Shown in pieces: positions 1-7,184 of a stretch of DNA of 45,584 nt (position 1 is its first letter; the number at the start of each line of letters is the position of its first letter). The notes below the pieces were generated by a model. That model saw only the letters and a list, made by a program, of their open reading frames with translations, was not told the origin of the DNA and made no database searches. The stretch spans positions 1 to 45,584 of the forward strand of contig JAGAAY010000105.1 in NCBI GenBank assembly GCA_017615065.1, given 5' to 3'. A program made the translations under genes and the position numbers. The stretch is from Bacteroidales bacterium (GTDB lineage: Bacteria > Bacteroidota > Bacteroidia > Bacteroidales > UBA932).

Positions 1-1183
1 CCACGCGTGAGATGGTGCTGATATCGAAGCCGGTTTTTTCTGCGATGTCTTTGAGCACCATGGGCTTCAGGGAGGATTCGTCGCCGTCCTTGAAGTACTC
101 TTCCTGATACTCGATGATTGCCCTCATGGTGCTTTCCAGAGTGTTCTGGCGCTGGCGGAGAGCTTCGATGAACCACTTGGCGGAATCCAGTTTCTGTTTT
201 ACGAAGATTGCGGCCTCCTTCTGGGCGCGGTCCTGCGTGTATTTGCCGTTCTCCATGATTTCCGCGTACTTATGGTTCACGTGGAGCTCCGGGATGGAGA
301 AACGAGGCATCGACAGAAGGAGCCTGCCGTTCTCGTAGTCCAGCTGGAAGTCAGGGATGATCTGCTGGGCCTGGTCCGAGTAGCTGTCATCAATCTGGCC
401 GCCGGGAGAGGGATTGAGCTTGCGGATTTCTTCCATCGCCGCCTTGAGTTCATCGGCCGATAGATGATACCGGTTCATAATCTTCTGGAAGTGGCGGTTC
501 TTGAAGTCGTCGAAGCTGTCTTTGAGGATGCGGAGCGCGACTTTTACGTTCTGGCTCTGCTTTTTGTCCTCGAGCTGGATGATAAGGCATTCGCGCAGAT
601 CGCGTGCACCGACTCCGGAGGGCTCGAACTGCTGGATTATCTGCAGCATGGCCTCCACTTCCTCAGGGTTGCTTTCCACGTTGGCGCGGAAGGCAAGGTC
701 GTCCACCAGGGCCTCAATATCCCTGCGGAGATAACCGTCATCGTCCAGTGAGCCGATGATGAATGACGCTACTGTGCGCTGGTGCTCGGTGAGATGGCGG
801 TACCCGAGCTGCTCCATGAGGCTTTGCGTGAAGCTCTGCTTTACTGAGAAGGTATTGTATTCCGGCCGGGGATCCTTGCCCCAGTTGTTGATGCTGCGGT
901 TGTAGTAGGGAGTGGGGTCGTCGTCCTGATAGGCGGTGTAGTTCTCTTCCATGGAGCCACCGCTGTTCTCGCGGTCTTCCATTTCGGAAATGGACATGTC
1001 CTTGGGGCCGTCGTCATCGCCGCCGGAAGGGGCGGTGTCGTCAAGCACGGGATTGTCGTTCATCACCTCACGCACATGCTGCTCCAGGGCCTGCACCGGC
1101 ATCTCGATCAGCTTTATCGTCTGAATCTGAAGCGGTGAGAGCTTCTGCTGAAGCTTCTGTTCCAGTCCCTGCTTGATATCCAT
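1..1183 (-). CDS. rpoN: RNA polymerase sigma-54 factor (RpoN), C-terminus cut by window edge
   Basis: Sigma-54 directs core RNA polymerase to -24/-12 promoters that need an AAA+ activator. The first 394 residues are present. The N-terminus begins MDIKQGLEQKLQQKLSPLQI and continues as the glutamine/leucine-rich activator-interacting region I. An acidic stretch with many Asp/Glu (about residues 45-75, region II) and the core-binding region follow. Just before the edge is the helix-turn-helix segment LKDIAEKTGFDISTISRV. The C-terminal RpoN box lies outside the window. The ATG follows the upstream SPOR-like gene by 3 nt, so it is the third gene of a leftward operon. The family call is firm; only the C-terminus is unseen. 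Confidence 0.97.
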   Translation of the reverse strand, partial: MDIKQGLEQKLQQKLSPLQIQTIKLIEMPVQALEQHVREVMNDNPVLDDTAPSGGDDDGPKDMSISEMEDRENSGGSMEENYTAYQDDDPTPYYNRSINNWGKDPRPEYNTFSVKQSFTQSLMEQLGYRHLTEHQRTVASFIIGSLDDDGYLRRDIEALVDDLAFRANVESNPEEVEAMLQIIQQFEPSGVGARDLRECLIIQLEDKKQSQNVKVALRILKDSFDDFKNRHFQKIMNRYHLSADELKAAMEEIRKLNPSPGGQIDDSYSDQAQQIIPDFQLDYENGRLLLSMPRFSIPELHVNHKYAEIMENGKYTQDRAQKEAAIFVKQKLDSAKWFIEALRQRQNTLESTMRAIIEYQEEYFKDGDESSLKPMVLKDIAEKTGFDISTISRV

Positions 1184-1186
1184 GGC

Positions 1187-1681
1187 TTATCTGGCGTAAT
1201 TGATGTTCTGCCTCATTATCATGGCCGTGGGATATATGGCCTTCACTTGATTGAAAGTGCGCATTGCATCGTGCCTGGTGCGGAAATCTCCCAGGAAGAC
1301 TATGAAGTTGGGGCTGTCGAAACTCTGATATACACCCATCCTGGGATATGCCTTCTTGAGGGCGTGGGCCACCTGAAGCGACTTGTTGCGGGCATTCTGG
1401 CCGCTCTCGAAAAACACCCTGATCCTGTATCCGGCCATGGGCTTGGATGCGTTGGAGTGCACATACTTCGCAAATGCTTCCTTGAGAGCCTCCGGCTGCA
1501 TGATGGTAACTCCCGGGCCGATGACGGTGAGGATGTCCTTGCCCAGAAGATCCGTGTCCACCACGGTGGAGAGGGTGTTCAGGGAATCTGAACCCTCCTG
1601 GATTTCCACTATTTCCTGGGCTTTCAGCGATATCCCGCCGCCGATGACCAGGGCCAGAGCCAGAATAAGAAAACGTTTCAT
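1187..1681 (-). CDS. Secreted SPOR-like domain protein
   Basis: A 164-residue protein with an N-terminal signal peptide (about residues 1-21, ending in KAQ). The C-terminal half (about 83-160) resembles a SPOR domain: a G-Y-R-I-R-V-F-F strand, an alternating helix with the sequence NKSLQVAHALKKAYP, then a second strand and helix containing FIVFLGDFRTRHDA. SPOR domains bind denuded peptidoglycan glycan strands, so a periplasmic cell-wall role is likely. It sits 3 nt from both neighbours in an operon with a small lipoprotein and rpoN. There is no enzyme signature. The SPOR assignment rests on pattern recognition and is moderately sure. Confidence 0.75.
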   Translation of the reverse strand: MKRFLILALALVIGGGISLKAQEIVEIQEGSDSLNTLSTVVDTDLLGKDILTVIGPGVTIMQPEALKEAFAKYVHSNASKPMAGYRIRVFFESGQNARNKSLQVAHALKKAYPRMGVYQSFDSPNFIVFLGDFRTRHDAMRTFNQVKAIYPTAMIMRQNINYAR

Positions 1682-1684
1682 AAC

Positions 1685-2167
1685 CTATTGGGTAAATTGC
1701 GAAAGGTCCAGATCCTTGAATGTGAGGGTGGTTCCCTTTCCGTTTTTCAGTTTTACATGCAAATTCGCGTTCGCCGTGAATCCCGCGAGCGACGGAGTGC
1801 GCCTGCTCACTTTCACCAGGACGTCCAGATACGACACGCCCTCCGCCAGTGTAACGGTGCAGGGCACTTCGTACACCTGGATACTCCTGCGCTGTACCGG
1901 CACCTCGCCGGCATCGACATAAACAAGGGGCTGGCCGTCACACATTATCACGCCGTCCAGGCTGGTTACGGTGAACGAGATGGAGGGATTGTCCACACCC
2001 AGAAGGAGCACGCCGCTGAGCGCATTTACCGAAGACGGGACCACGTACTTGATTCCGAAGGAACTGATGTCCAGGTCCTTGATCTTGGTAAGATAGCAGC
2101 TGCTCACGCTTGCGGCCACAACGGCCACAAGCACCAACCTCTGCAGTATGTGCAATATTCTCTTCAT
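1685..2167 (-). CDS. Small lipoprotein, possibly LEA-14-like beta-sandwich
   Basis: A 160-residue protein. Residues 1-24 form a lipoprotein signal peptide ending in the lipobox SVSSC, so it should be anchored in an outer or inner membrane facing the periplasm. The remainder is beta-rich, with alternating hydrophobic residues, phrases such as LLLGVDNPSISFTVTSLDG and a C-terminal strand TTLTFKDLDLSQF. This pattern resembles LEA type 2/immunoglobulin-like folds, but I cannot assign a family firmly. It is the first gene of the operon that also carries the SPOR-like protein and rpoN. A promoter lies just upstream. Confidence 0.7.
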   Translation of the reverse strand: MKRILHILQRLVLVAVVAASVSSCYLTKIKDLDISSFGIKYVVPSSVNALSGVLLLGVDNPSISFTVTSLDGVIMCDGQPLVYVDAGEVPVQRRSIQVYEVPCTVTLAEGVSYLDVLVKVSRRTPSLAGFTANANLHVKLKNGKGTTLTFKDLDLSQFTQ

Positions 2168-2176
2168 CTTGATTTA

Positions 2177-2207
2177 CAAAGATAGTCTTTTTTTCCTTAA
2201 TGTGAAA
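2177..2207 (-). promoter_or_regulatory. Bacteroidota-type promoter of the lipoprotein-SPOR-rpoN operon
   Basis: On the minus strand TATCTTTG (2184 to 2177) matches the TAnnTTTG -7 consensus. Exactly 20 nt upstream is TTT in place of the -33 TTG. The ATG of the first gene begins about 10 nt downstream, giving a very short leader. Confidence 0.65.
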
Positions 2208-2234
2208 ATCCCGTGCCATGGTTTCGACTGCTCC

Positions 2235-2265
2235 TTGCAAATGAGCGACGGATTCATTATATTTG
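2235..2265 (+). promoter_or_regulatory. Bacteroidota-type promoter of oadA
   Basis: TTG (2235-2237), a 20-nt spacer and TATATTTG (2258-2265) match the Bacteroidota housekeeping promoter consensus exactly. The in-frame TTG at 2263 lies inside the -7 element, so it cannot be the translation start. The ATG at 2287 is therefore preferred. Confidence 0.8.
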
Positions 2266-2286
2266 CATGATATATTTTTTTACGCA

Positions 2287-4071
2287 ATGGCTAAAAGAGA
2301 AATCAAGTTTTCCCTGGTGTACAGGGACATGTGGCAGAGCTCCGGAAGGTATCAACCCCGCGTGGACCAGTTGGTGAGGGTGGCGCCTGCCATCGTGGAT
2401 ATGGGATGTTTCGACCGGGTGGAAACCAACGGCGGCGCCTTCGAGCAGGTGAATCTGCTGTATGGCGAGAATCCCAACGTGTCGGTTCGTAAATGGACGG
2501 CTCCCCTCCGCAAGGCGGGCATCCAGACACATATGCTTGAACGGGGCCTTAACGGTATCCGCATGTATCCCGTTCCCGCAGACGTGCGCGAACTCATGTT
2601 CAAGGTGAAGAAGAAGCAAGGCACAGATATCGCCCGTTCCTTCTGCGGCCTCAACGACCACCGCACCCTCAAGCTTTCCATCGAATATGCAAAGAAAGCC
2701 GGCATGATATCCCAGGCCGCCCTGTCAATTACCCACTCCCCGGTGCACACCGTTGAGTATTATCTCAACCTGGTGGACAAACTGGTGGAGTACGGCACCG
2801 AGGAAATCTGCCTCAAGGATATGGCCGGAGTGGGCCGTCCCACCGAGCTGGGCCAGATCGTGGCCGGCATCAAGAAGGCCCATCCGGAAATCAAAGTCCA
2901 GTACCATGGCCACACAGGCCCCGGCTTCTCTCCCGCCTCCATGCTGGAAGTGGCCCGTGCCGGCGCCGACTATCTGGACTGTGCCGTCGAACCTCTTTCC
3001 TGGGGAAAGGTCCATCCCGACGTGATCACCCTCCAGCAGATGATGAAGGCCGATGGATTCCTGGTCAAGGACATCAACATGGATGCATACATGGAGGTGC
3101 GCCGCCTCACGCAGGAGTTTATCGACGATTTCCTTGGCTACTGGATTCTCCCGTCCAACTCCAAGATGACTTCCCTGCTGGTGGGCTGCGGCCTTCCCGG
3201 CGGCATGATGGGTTCCATGATGGCCGATCTGAGGGGCTTCCAGGGCGCAATCAACGCCGCCCAGCGTGCCCACGGCCAGCCTGAAATGAGCCTCGACACC
3301 CTTATGGTGAAACTCTTCGAGGAAGTGGAATATGTATGGCCCCGCCTGGGTTACCCTCCGCTCGTGACCCCGTTCAGCCAGTATGTGAAGAACACCGCCC
3401 TCATGAATCTGTTCAACATGCTCAATGACAAGCCCCGCTGGACCACCATCGACAAGGATACCTGGGGCATGATCCTGGGCAAGATGGGCAAACTCCCCGG
3501 CGAACTTGATCCGGAGATCGTGGCTCTGGCCAAGGAGAAGGGAATGGAGTTCTACACAGGCAACCCTCAGGATATGTATCCGGACGAACTTCCCAAGTTC
3601 CGTCAGATGATGAAGGACGAAGGCTGGGACTTCGGCGAGGACGACGAGGAACTGCTGAACATGGCAATGTTCGAGCGCCAGTATCGCGACTATCGCAGCG
3701 GCATCGCCAAGGAGCGCTTCAACAAAGACCTTGAAGAAATGAAGGCCAAGGCCGGCGCCCCCATCGTGGTTAAGAGGCCCGTCGTGGAAATGCCCAAGTT
3801 CGATATCGACGCCCTTGTGGCCAAGTATCCCAAGGCAACGCCCGTCCAGGCTCCCGCAAAGGGCCAGATGCTCTGGCAGATTGATGTAGACAACGTCTCC
3901 ACCGCCCCCGCAGTAGGCACCGCCTTCAAGGCAGGCGAAAACGTGGGCTATGTCCAGACGCGCTACGGCATGGAAGAAATGCCCGCCGCCGTTGACGGCC
4001 GCATTGTTGCGGTAACCGCCCAACAGGGCGCCAATGTCGAGAAGGGCGAGATCGTCGCTTTAATGCAATAA
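2287..4071 (+). CDS. oadA: Oxaloacetate decarboxylase/pyruvate carboxylase alpha-type carboxyltransferase
   Basis: A 594-residue carboxyltransferase of the OadA/PycB type, which moves CO2 between a biotin carrier and oxaloacetate/pyruvate. It opens MAKREIKFSLVYRDMWQSSG. The TIM-barrel signature follows with the metal-ligand patterns ICLKDMAGV and YHGHTGPG, then the conserved C-terminal helical domain. The last ~75 residues have biotinyl/lipoyl-domain shape (VQAPAKGQMLWQ ... AAVDGRIVAV ... GANVEKGEIVAL). However, the place of the biotinylated AMKM tetrapeptide reads QTRYGMEEM with no lysine, so biotin must be carried on another subunit. The start was chosen after the promoter. It is a stand-alone gene: no beta or gamma subunit lies nearby. 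Confidence 0.92.
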   Translation: MAKREIKFSLVYRDMWQSSGRYQPRVDQLVRVAPAIVDMGCFDRVETNGGAFEQVNLLYGENPNVSVRKWTAPLRKAGIQTHMLERGLNGIRMYPVPADVRELMFKVKKKQGTDIARSFCGLNDHRTLKLSIEYAKKAGMISQAALSITHSPVHTVEYYLNLVDKLVEYGTEEICLKDMAGVGRPTELGQIVAGIKKAHPEIKVQYHGHTGPGFSPASMLEVARAGADYLDCAVEPLSWGKVHPDVITLQQMMKADGFLVKDINMDAYMEVRRLTQEFIDDFLGYWILPSNSKMTSLLVGCGLPGGMMGSMMADLRGFQGAINAAQRAHGQPEMSLDTLMVKLFEEVEYVWPRLGYPPLVTPFSQYVKNTALMNLFNMLNDKPRWTTIDKDTWGMILGKMGKLPGELDPEIVALAKEKGMEFYTGNPQDMYPDELPKFRQMMKDEGWDFGEDDEELLNMAMFERQYRDYRSGIAKERFNKDLEEMKAKAGAPIVVKRPVVEMPKFDIDALVAKYPKATPVQAPAKGQMLWQIDVDNVSTAPAVGTAFKAGENVGYVQTRYGMEEMPAAVDGRIVAVTAQQGANVEKGEIVALMQ

Positions 4072-4200
4072 AAATCAGAGGGTTCTGTCTCCAGACTACG
4101 GACCTGAAGGTCCTATCCCTCCCAAGCAAGCTTGGGCCCCTCCCATTCACAAGGCCATGGGCGGCCATGGTCTGGAAGACAGAACCCTCTGATTTTTATT
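4067..4200. repeat. Palindromic element copy A (long stem, three apical hairpins)
   Basis: The arms 4067-4096 and 4170-4200 pair over 30 bp with a single bulged A at 4176. The left arm includes the oadA stop codon. The interior holds three small hairpins: GGACC-TGAA-GGTCC, CCCAAG-CAAG-CTTGGG, and a GGCC/CCATGG palindrome near 4153-4170. The core is nearly identical to copy B at 7026-7172, but most of the arm sequence is unrelated and still fully complementary in each copy. It could be a structured 3'-UTR RNA, a terminator-like hairpin or a miniature mobile element. Confidence 0.85.
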
Positions 4201-4212
4201 AACATTATAAAG

Positions 4213-4255
4213 AAAAGTTATTAAAAAACAGAAAAAGACATAAAAAACATAAAAA
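4213..4255. other. Phased A-tract region (possible intrinsic bend)
   Basis: Runs of four to six A lie at 4213-4216, 4223-4228, 4232-4236, 4242-4247 and 4251-4255. Their centres are spaced 8.5-11 bp, close to one helical turn. Such phasing is known to bend DNA. It sits between palindromic element A and the terminator in front of radC. No function is shown. Confidence 0.45.
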
Positions 4256-4256
4256 T

Positions 4257-4299
4257 CTGCAGGTCTAACGGGGTGCCGGGGCCTGCAGTTTTGTTTTTA
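4257..4299 (+). terminator. Intrinsic terminator upstream of radC
   Basis: The stem CTGCAGG (4257-4263) pairs with CCTGCAG (4282-4288) around an 18-nt loop, followed at once by TTTTGTTTTT. It would end oadA transcription before radC. The large loop makes it a modest-strength call. Confidence 0.55.
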
Positions 4300-4316
4300 T
4301 GTTATAACTTTCGGGT

Positions 4317-5018
4317 ATGAAGATGATGGATTTATACCCGGATGAGAGGCCTCGGGAGAAGATGATGAAGCGGGGGCCGGAGGCGCTGAGCTCTGCGGAA
4401 CTCCTTGCTATACTTTTGCGCACGGGTACGCGCGGGAAGAATGCCGTGGATATAGGGCAGGAGCTGCTGGCGCTGTGCGACGGGAAAATATCGGCACTCT
4501 GGTCCAAGAGCCTGGACGAGATCGTGAGGTTTCCCGGGGTGGGGCCGGCCAAGGCGGTTTCGATTGCGGCGGCGATGGAGCTGGGCCGGAGGGCGTTTGC
4601 CGAGGCGTACAGTCCAGGGCCGACGATAACTACGCCGATGCAGGTGTACGAGGCGCTGCTGCCGCGGATCAAGGGGCTGGACCATGAGCAATGCTGGCTG
4701 CTTATGCTTGACCGCAGCGGCCGCAACATCGGCCTGGAAAGAATCACTTCAGGGGGCGGGAGTGCCACCATCATCGATACAAGGCAAATCATGAAGAGGG
4801 CGCTGGACAGGCAGGCATCGGCAATAATTATCGTCCATAACCATCCCTGCGGCGATTGCATGCCCTCAAAGGCCGACATCGAAGAGACAAGGCGGCTTCA
4901 GATTGCGGCCAAGGCATTCAATATCAGCCTCCTGGACCATGTAGTGATTGCCGATGACGGATTTTTCTCCTTCACGGAGGACGGGGCCTTCGACCGCTCC
5001 GGCAGGAAAATTCTTTGA
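4317..5018 (+). CDS. radC: RadC family JAB/MPN-domain protein
   Basis: A 233-residue RadC. The N-terminal UPF0758-type helical region begins DERPREKMMKRGPEALSSAE and contains the helix-hairpin-helix-like VRFPGVGPAKAVSIAAA (about residues 64-82). The C-terminal JAMM metalloprotease-like domain carries HNHPCGDCMPSKAD (HxH-x10-D zinc ligands). RadC was named for DNA repair, but its biochemical role remains unsettled; homologues often accompany mobile or stress genes. Length and start fit the family. The upp promoter overlaps its stop codon, so upp has its own transcript start. Confidence 0.95.
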   Translation: MKMMDLYPDERPREKMMKRGPEALSSAELLAILLRTGTRGKNAVDIGQELLALCDGKISALWSKSLDEIVRFPGVGPAKAVSIAAAMELGRRAFAEAYSPGPTITTPMQVYEALLPRIKGLDHEQCWLLMLDRSGRNIGLERITSGGGSATIIDTRQIMKRALDRQASAIIIVHNHPCGDCMPSKADIEETRRLQIAAKAFNISLLDHVVIADDGFFSFTEDGAFDRSGRKIL

Positions 5019-5043
5019 TTCTCCCGGAAAATGACTATATTTG
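5015..5043 (+). promoter_or_regulatory. Promoter of upp, overlapping the radC stop
   Basis: TATATTTG (5036-5043) is a perfect -7 element. TTTG ending at 5017, within the radC stop codon, provides the -33 element with an 18-nt spacer, slightly shorter than the usual 19-21. Confidence 0.7.
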
Positions 5044-5070
5044 TTATCGGAACAATAACAATCCTTAGCC

Positions 5071-5724
5071 ATGAAAGTCGTCAACCTTGGTGAGCACAAT
5101 TCCGTGCTCAATAATTTCATCGCCGAAATGCGTGACATACGCATCCAGAAGGACAGCCTGCGCTTCAGGGAGAACCTGGAAAGAGTGGGTGAGATTTTCG
5201 CCTACGAGATCTCCAAAGGCCTGGACTATTCCGAGAAAAAGGTTACGACTCCGCTGGGCATAGCGGAAGTGTCCACATGCGACAGCCAGGTGGTGCTCGC
5301 AACCATCCTGCGTGCCGGCCTGCCTCTGCATCGGGGTATGCTAAACTTCTTTGACAAGGCCGGTTCCGCCTTCCTTGCAGTGTTCCGCAAGTATGGCAAA
5401 GGAGACTGGTTCGACATCCATGTGGACTACTGCACTACAACCGCAATCGAAGGCAGGCAGTTAATCTTGGCGGATACCATGATAGCCAGCGGCGCCTCCG
5501 TTGAAGTGGTGCTGCGCAAACTCCGCGAAGAAGGCGGCGAACCCGCCCACATCCACATCGCAGCCCCCATCGCCAGCCGCTACGCCGTAGACTACCTCGG
5601 CCAGCGCCTCGACGACAGCGTCACCCTCTGGGTAGCCGCCATCGACGAGGAACTCACCGGCCATAGCTACATCGTCCCCGGCCTCGGCGACGCCGGCGAT
5701 CTTGCCTTTGGCGACAAGATGTAA
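5071..5724 (+). CDS. upp: Uracil phosphoribosyltransferase
   Basis: A 217-residue cytosolic salvage enzyme converting uracil and PRPP to UMP. Seen are the ILRAGLPLHRGMLNFF segment, the PRPP-binding loop LADTMIASGASV (about residues 132-143), and the uracil-binding C-terminal signature SYIVPGLGDAGDLAFGDKM. Length matches the family. It has its own promoter. The phosphomannose-isomerase-like gene starts 9 nt after its stop, suggesting co-transcription with 5734-7034. Confidence 0.95.
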   Translation: MKVVNLGEHNSVLNNFIAEMRDIRIQKDSLRFRENLERVGEIFAYEISKGLDYSEKKVTTPLGIAEVSTCDSQVVLATILRAGLPLHRGMLNFFDKAGSAFLAVFRKYGKGDWFDIHVDYCTTTAIEGRQLILADTMIASGASVEVVLRKLREEGGEPAHIHIAAPIASRYAVDYLGQRLDDSVTLWVAAIDEELTGHSYIVPGLGDAGDLAFGDKM

Positions 5725-5733
5725 AGAACAAGC

Positions 5734-6654
5734 ATGGATTACGACGAAATAAAACTTGAACCGCTGCGATTTCTGCCGGACAGGGTGGAAATGCCATGGG
5801 GCAGCGCGGAATATGTATTGGCCGATCTGGGCTTCGTGGATTCCCTTGCGGCGGAGGGGCTTCTGGGCGGCAACAGCATAAGCGATCTGATGGAAACGTA
5901 TCTGGAGCGCATCTCCGGGGAAAACTCATTTGACGCTTATGGCACCCAGTTCCCCGTGATGGTGAAGCGCCTGGACGTGAAAGGGCGCACCTCCCTGCAT
6001 GTGAATGCCGATGACGTAACCGCCCTGGAGCGCTATGACTCTCTTGGGAAAACCGCCCTCTGGTATGTCCTGGATGCCGATAAAGACTCGCGCCTGTACC
6101 TTGGCTTCCGCCGCGACGTATCCGCCGCGGAGTTCTACGAAAAGTGCAGTTCGGGCGATGTGGAAAGTCTTCTGCGGGAAGTTAAGCCGCACCCCGGGCA
6201 GGTGTTCCTCATTCCTCCCGGAACTGTTCACGCCGCACAGAACGTGAAGCTTCTGGAAATAGCCGAAGCTTCGGAGCTGTGGTTCCGCCTCTATGAGTGG
6301 GAGCCGTCGGACAGGGAAATCCACCTGGAGGAGGCCTTCGACATCATCGACTTCCATGCTGCCGGCTCTTTGGAAACCCAATTCCCCGTTCATGTACCCC
6401 AGATGAGGGTGCGCAAACTGGACATCACCGTTCCGTCGGGCGTGGAAGCCCCGGACGGCGACAGTTTCCGCCTGTACGTCTGCATCAAGGGCGCACTGGA
6501 TGTGGACGGCTGCAAAGTGTCCGATGGCGGCGCGGTCCTGGTTCCTGCCGATGTCATGTCCTGGCACCTCACACCCGGTGCCGATGGTGCCGAGGTTCTG
6601 GAAGTAACGGTTGACAAGATTCCGGAGGAACAGCCATGGACGACTGCAGAATAG
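5734..6654 (+). CDS. Type I phosphomannose isomerase-like cupin with altered metal site
   Basis: A 306-residue protein with the overall order of bacterial class I mannose-6-phosphate isomerases: an FPVMVKRLDVKGRTSLHV strand, GKTALWYVLDA, VFLIPPGTVHA, then an arginine-bearing FRLYEWEPSDR loop and a C-terminal cupin half. The usual enzyme interconverts fructose-6-phosphate and mannose-6-phosphate using zinc. Here three of four zinc ligands differ from the family pattern. The QVH pair reads HVN, and the GKTE glutamate is alanine; only the GTVHA histidine remains. It may be inactive, use another metal geometry, or act on another substrate. It overlaps the following S4 gene by 19 nt, so the two are translated together. 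Confidence 0.8.
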   Translation: MDYDEIKLEPLRFLPDRVEMPWGSAEYVLADLGFVDSLAAEGLLGGNSISDLMETYLERISGENSFDAYGTQFPVMVKRLDVKGRTSLHVNADDVTALERYDSLGKTALWYVLDADKDSRLYLGFRRDVSAAEFYEKCSSGDVESLLREVKPHPGQVFLIPPGTVHAAQNVKLLEIAEASELWFRLYEWEPSDREIHLEEAFDIIDFHAAGSLETQFPVHVPQMRVRKLDITVPSGVEAPDGDSFRLYVCIKGALDVDGCKVSDGGAVLVPADVMSWHLTPGADGAEVLEVTVDKIPEEQPWTTAE

Positions 6655-7034
6655 ACAAATACCTCTGGGCCATAAGGGCCTTCAAAACCCGCAGCGACGC
6701 CACGGAAGCCTGCAAGGGCGGCCGCGTGAAGGTGGGTAACGTGAACGCGAAACCCTCACGGGCAGTATCCGCCGGGGATGTAATTCAGATTCGCAAAGGT
6801 GCCGTGATGTACACCTACAAGGTGGTCCGTCCGGTGGAGAACCGCGTGGGCGCCAAACTGGTTCCGGACTTCGCCGAAAACCTCACCCCTGAATCCGAAC
6901 TCCAGAAACTCCGCGCCCCCGTGGAGACCTTCTTCATCACCCGTGACCGCGGCGCCGGCCGCCCTACTAAAAAGGATCGCCGCGAGATCGAACAGATGTG
7001 GGATGCAATAGACTTTTCAGCCGACGATGATTGA
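6636..7034 (+). CDS. S4-domain RNA-binding protein, Hsp15 (HslR) family
   Basis: A 132-residue protein. Residues 4-50 are an S4 RNA-binding domain (RIDKYLWAIRAFKTRSDATE, then GGRVKVGNVNAKPSRAV and GDVIQI). The basic C-terminal tail contains RGAGRPTKKDRREIEQMW, as in Hsp15 relatives. E. coli HslR rescues stalled 50S subunits carrying peptidyl-tRNA, and a similar ribosome-linked role is inferred. It starts inside the preceding isomerase-like gene. Its last two Asp codons and stop codon form part of the left arm of palindromic element B. Confidence 0.88.
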   Translation: MDDCRIDKYLWAIRAFKTRSDATEACKGGRVKVGNVNAKPSRAVSAGDVIQIRKGAVMYTYKVVRPVENRVGAKLVPDFAENLTPESELQKLRAPVETFFITRDRGAGRPTKKDRREIEQMWDAIDFSADDD

Positions 7035-7172
7035 TTTGAAGAAGAGGGTATATTCCCAAAACTACGGACCTGAAGGTCCTATCCCTCCCATAAATGGGCC
7101 CCTCCCGTTCACATGGCCACGGGCGGCCATGGTTTTGGAGAATATACCCTCTTCTTCTATAAATCAATCATC
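7026..7172. repeat. Palindromic element copy B (long stem, apical hairpins)
   Basis: The left arm (7026-7062) pairs with the right arm (7132-7172) over 37 bp in three blocks (12, 18 and 7 bp). The bulges are a single A at 7139 and TAT at 7158-7160. The left arm overlaps the last codons and stop of the S4 gene, and the right arm ends 12 nt before the miaB ATG. The core from ACTACGGACC to GGCCATGG is shared with copy A, with a different central hairpin (CCCAT-AA-ATGGG). The bulged A falls at the same structural position as in copy A. Confidence 0.85.
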
Positions 7173-7184
7173 AACCAAACAGTT

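Noticed and set aside
2263-2286. TTG start giving eight extra codons for oadA
   Set aside because: The TTG lies in the promoter -7 element and would precede the transcription start.
2725-4023. 432-codon minus-strand open frame opposite oadA
   Set aside because: It is His/Gly-rich without family motifs and lies wholly opposite a well-identified gene. It is a codon-bias shadow.
4067-4200. Cloverleaf-like fold considered as a tRNA
   Set aside because: The stem is 30 bp, with no T-arm consensus, no anticodon arm of proper size and no CCA-like end.
7113-7184. Upstream ATG extending miaB by 24 codons
   Set aside because: The extension is made of palindromic element B sequence. The family start MKKVYIETYGC is at 7185.
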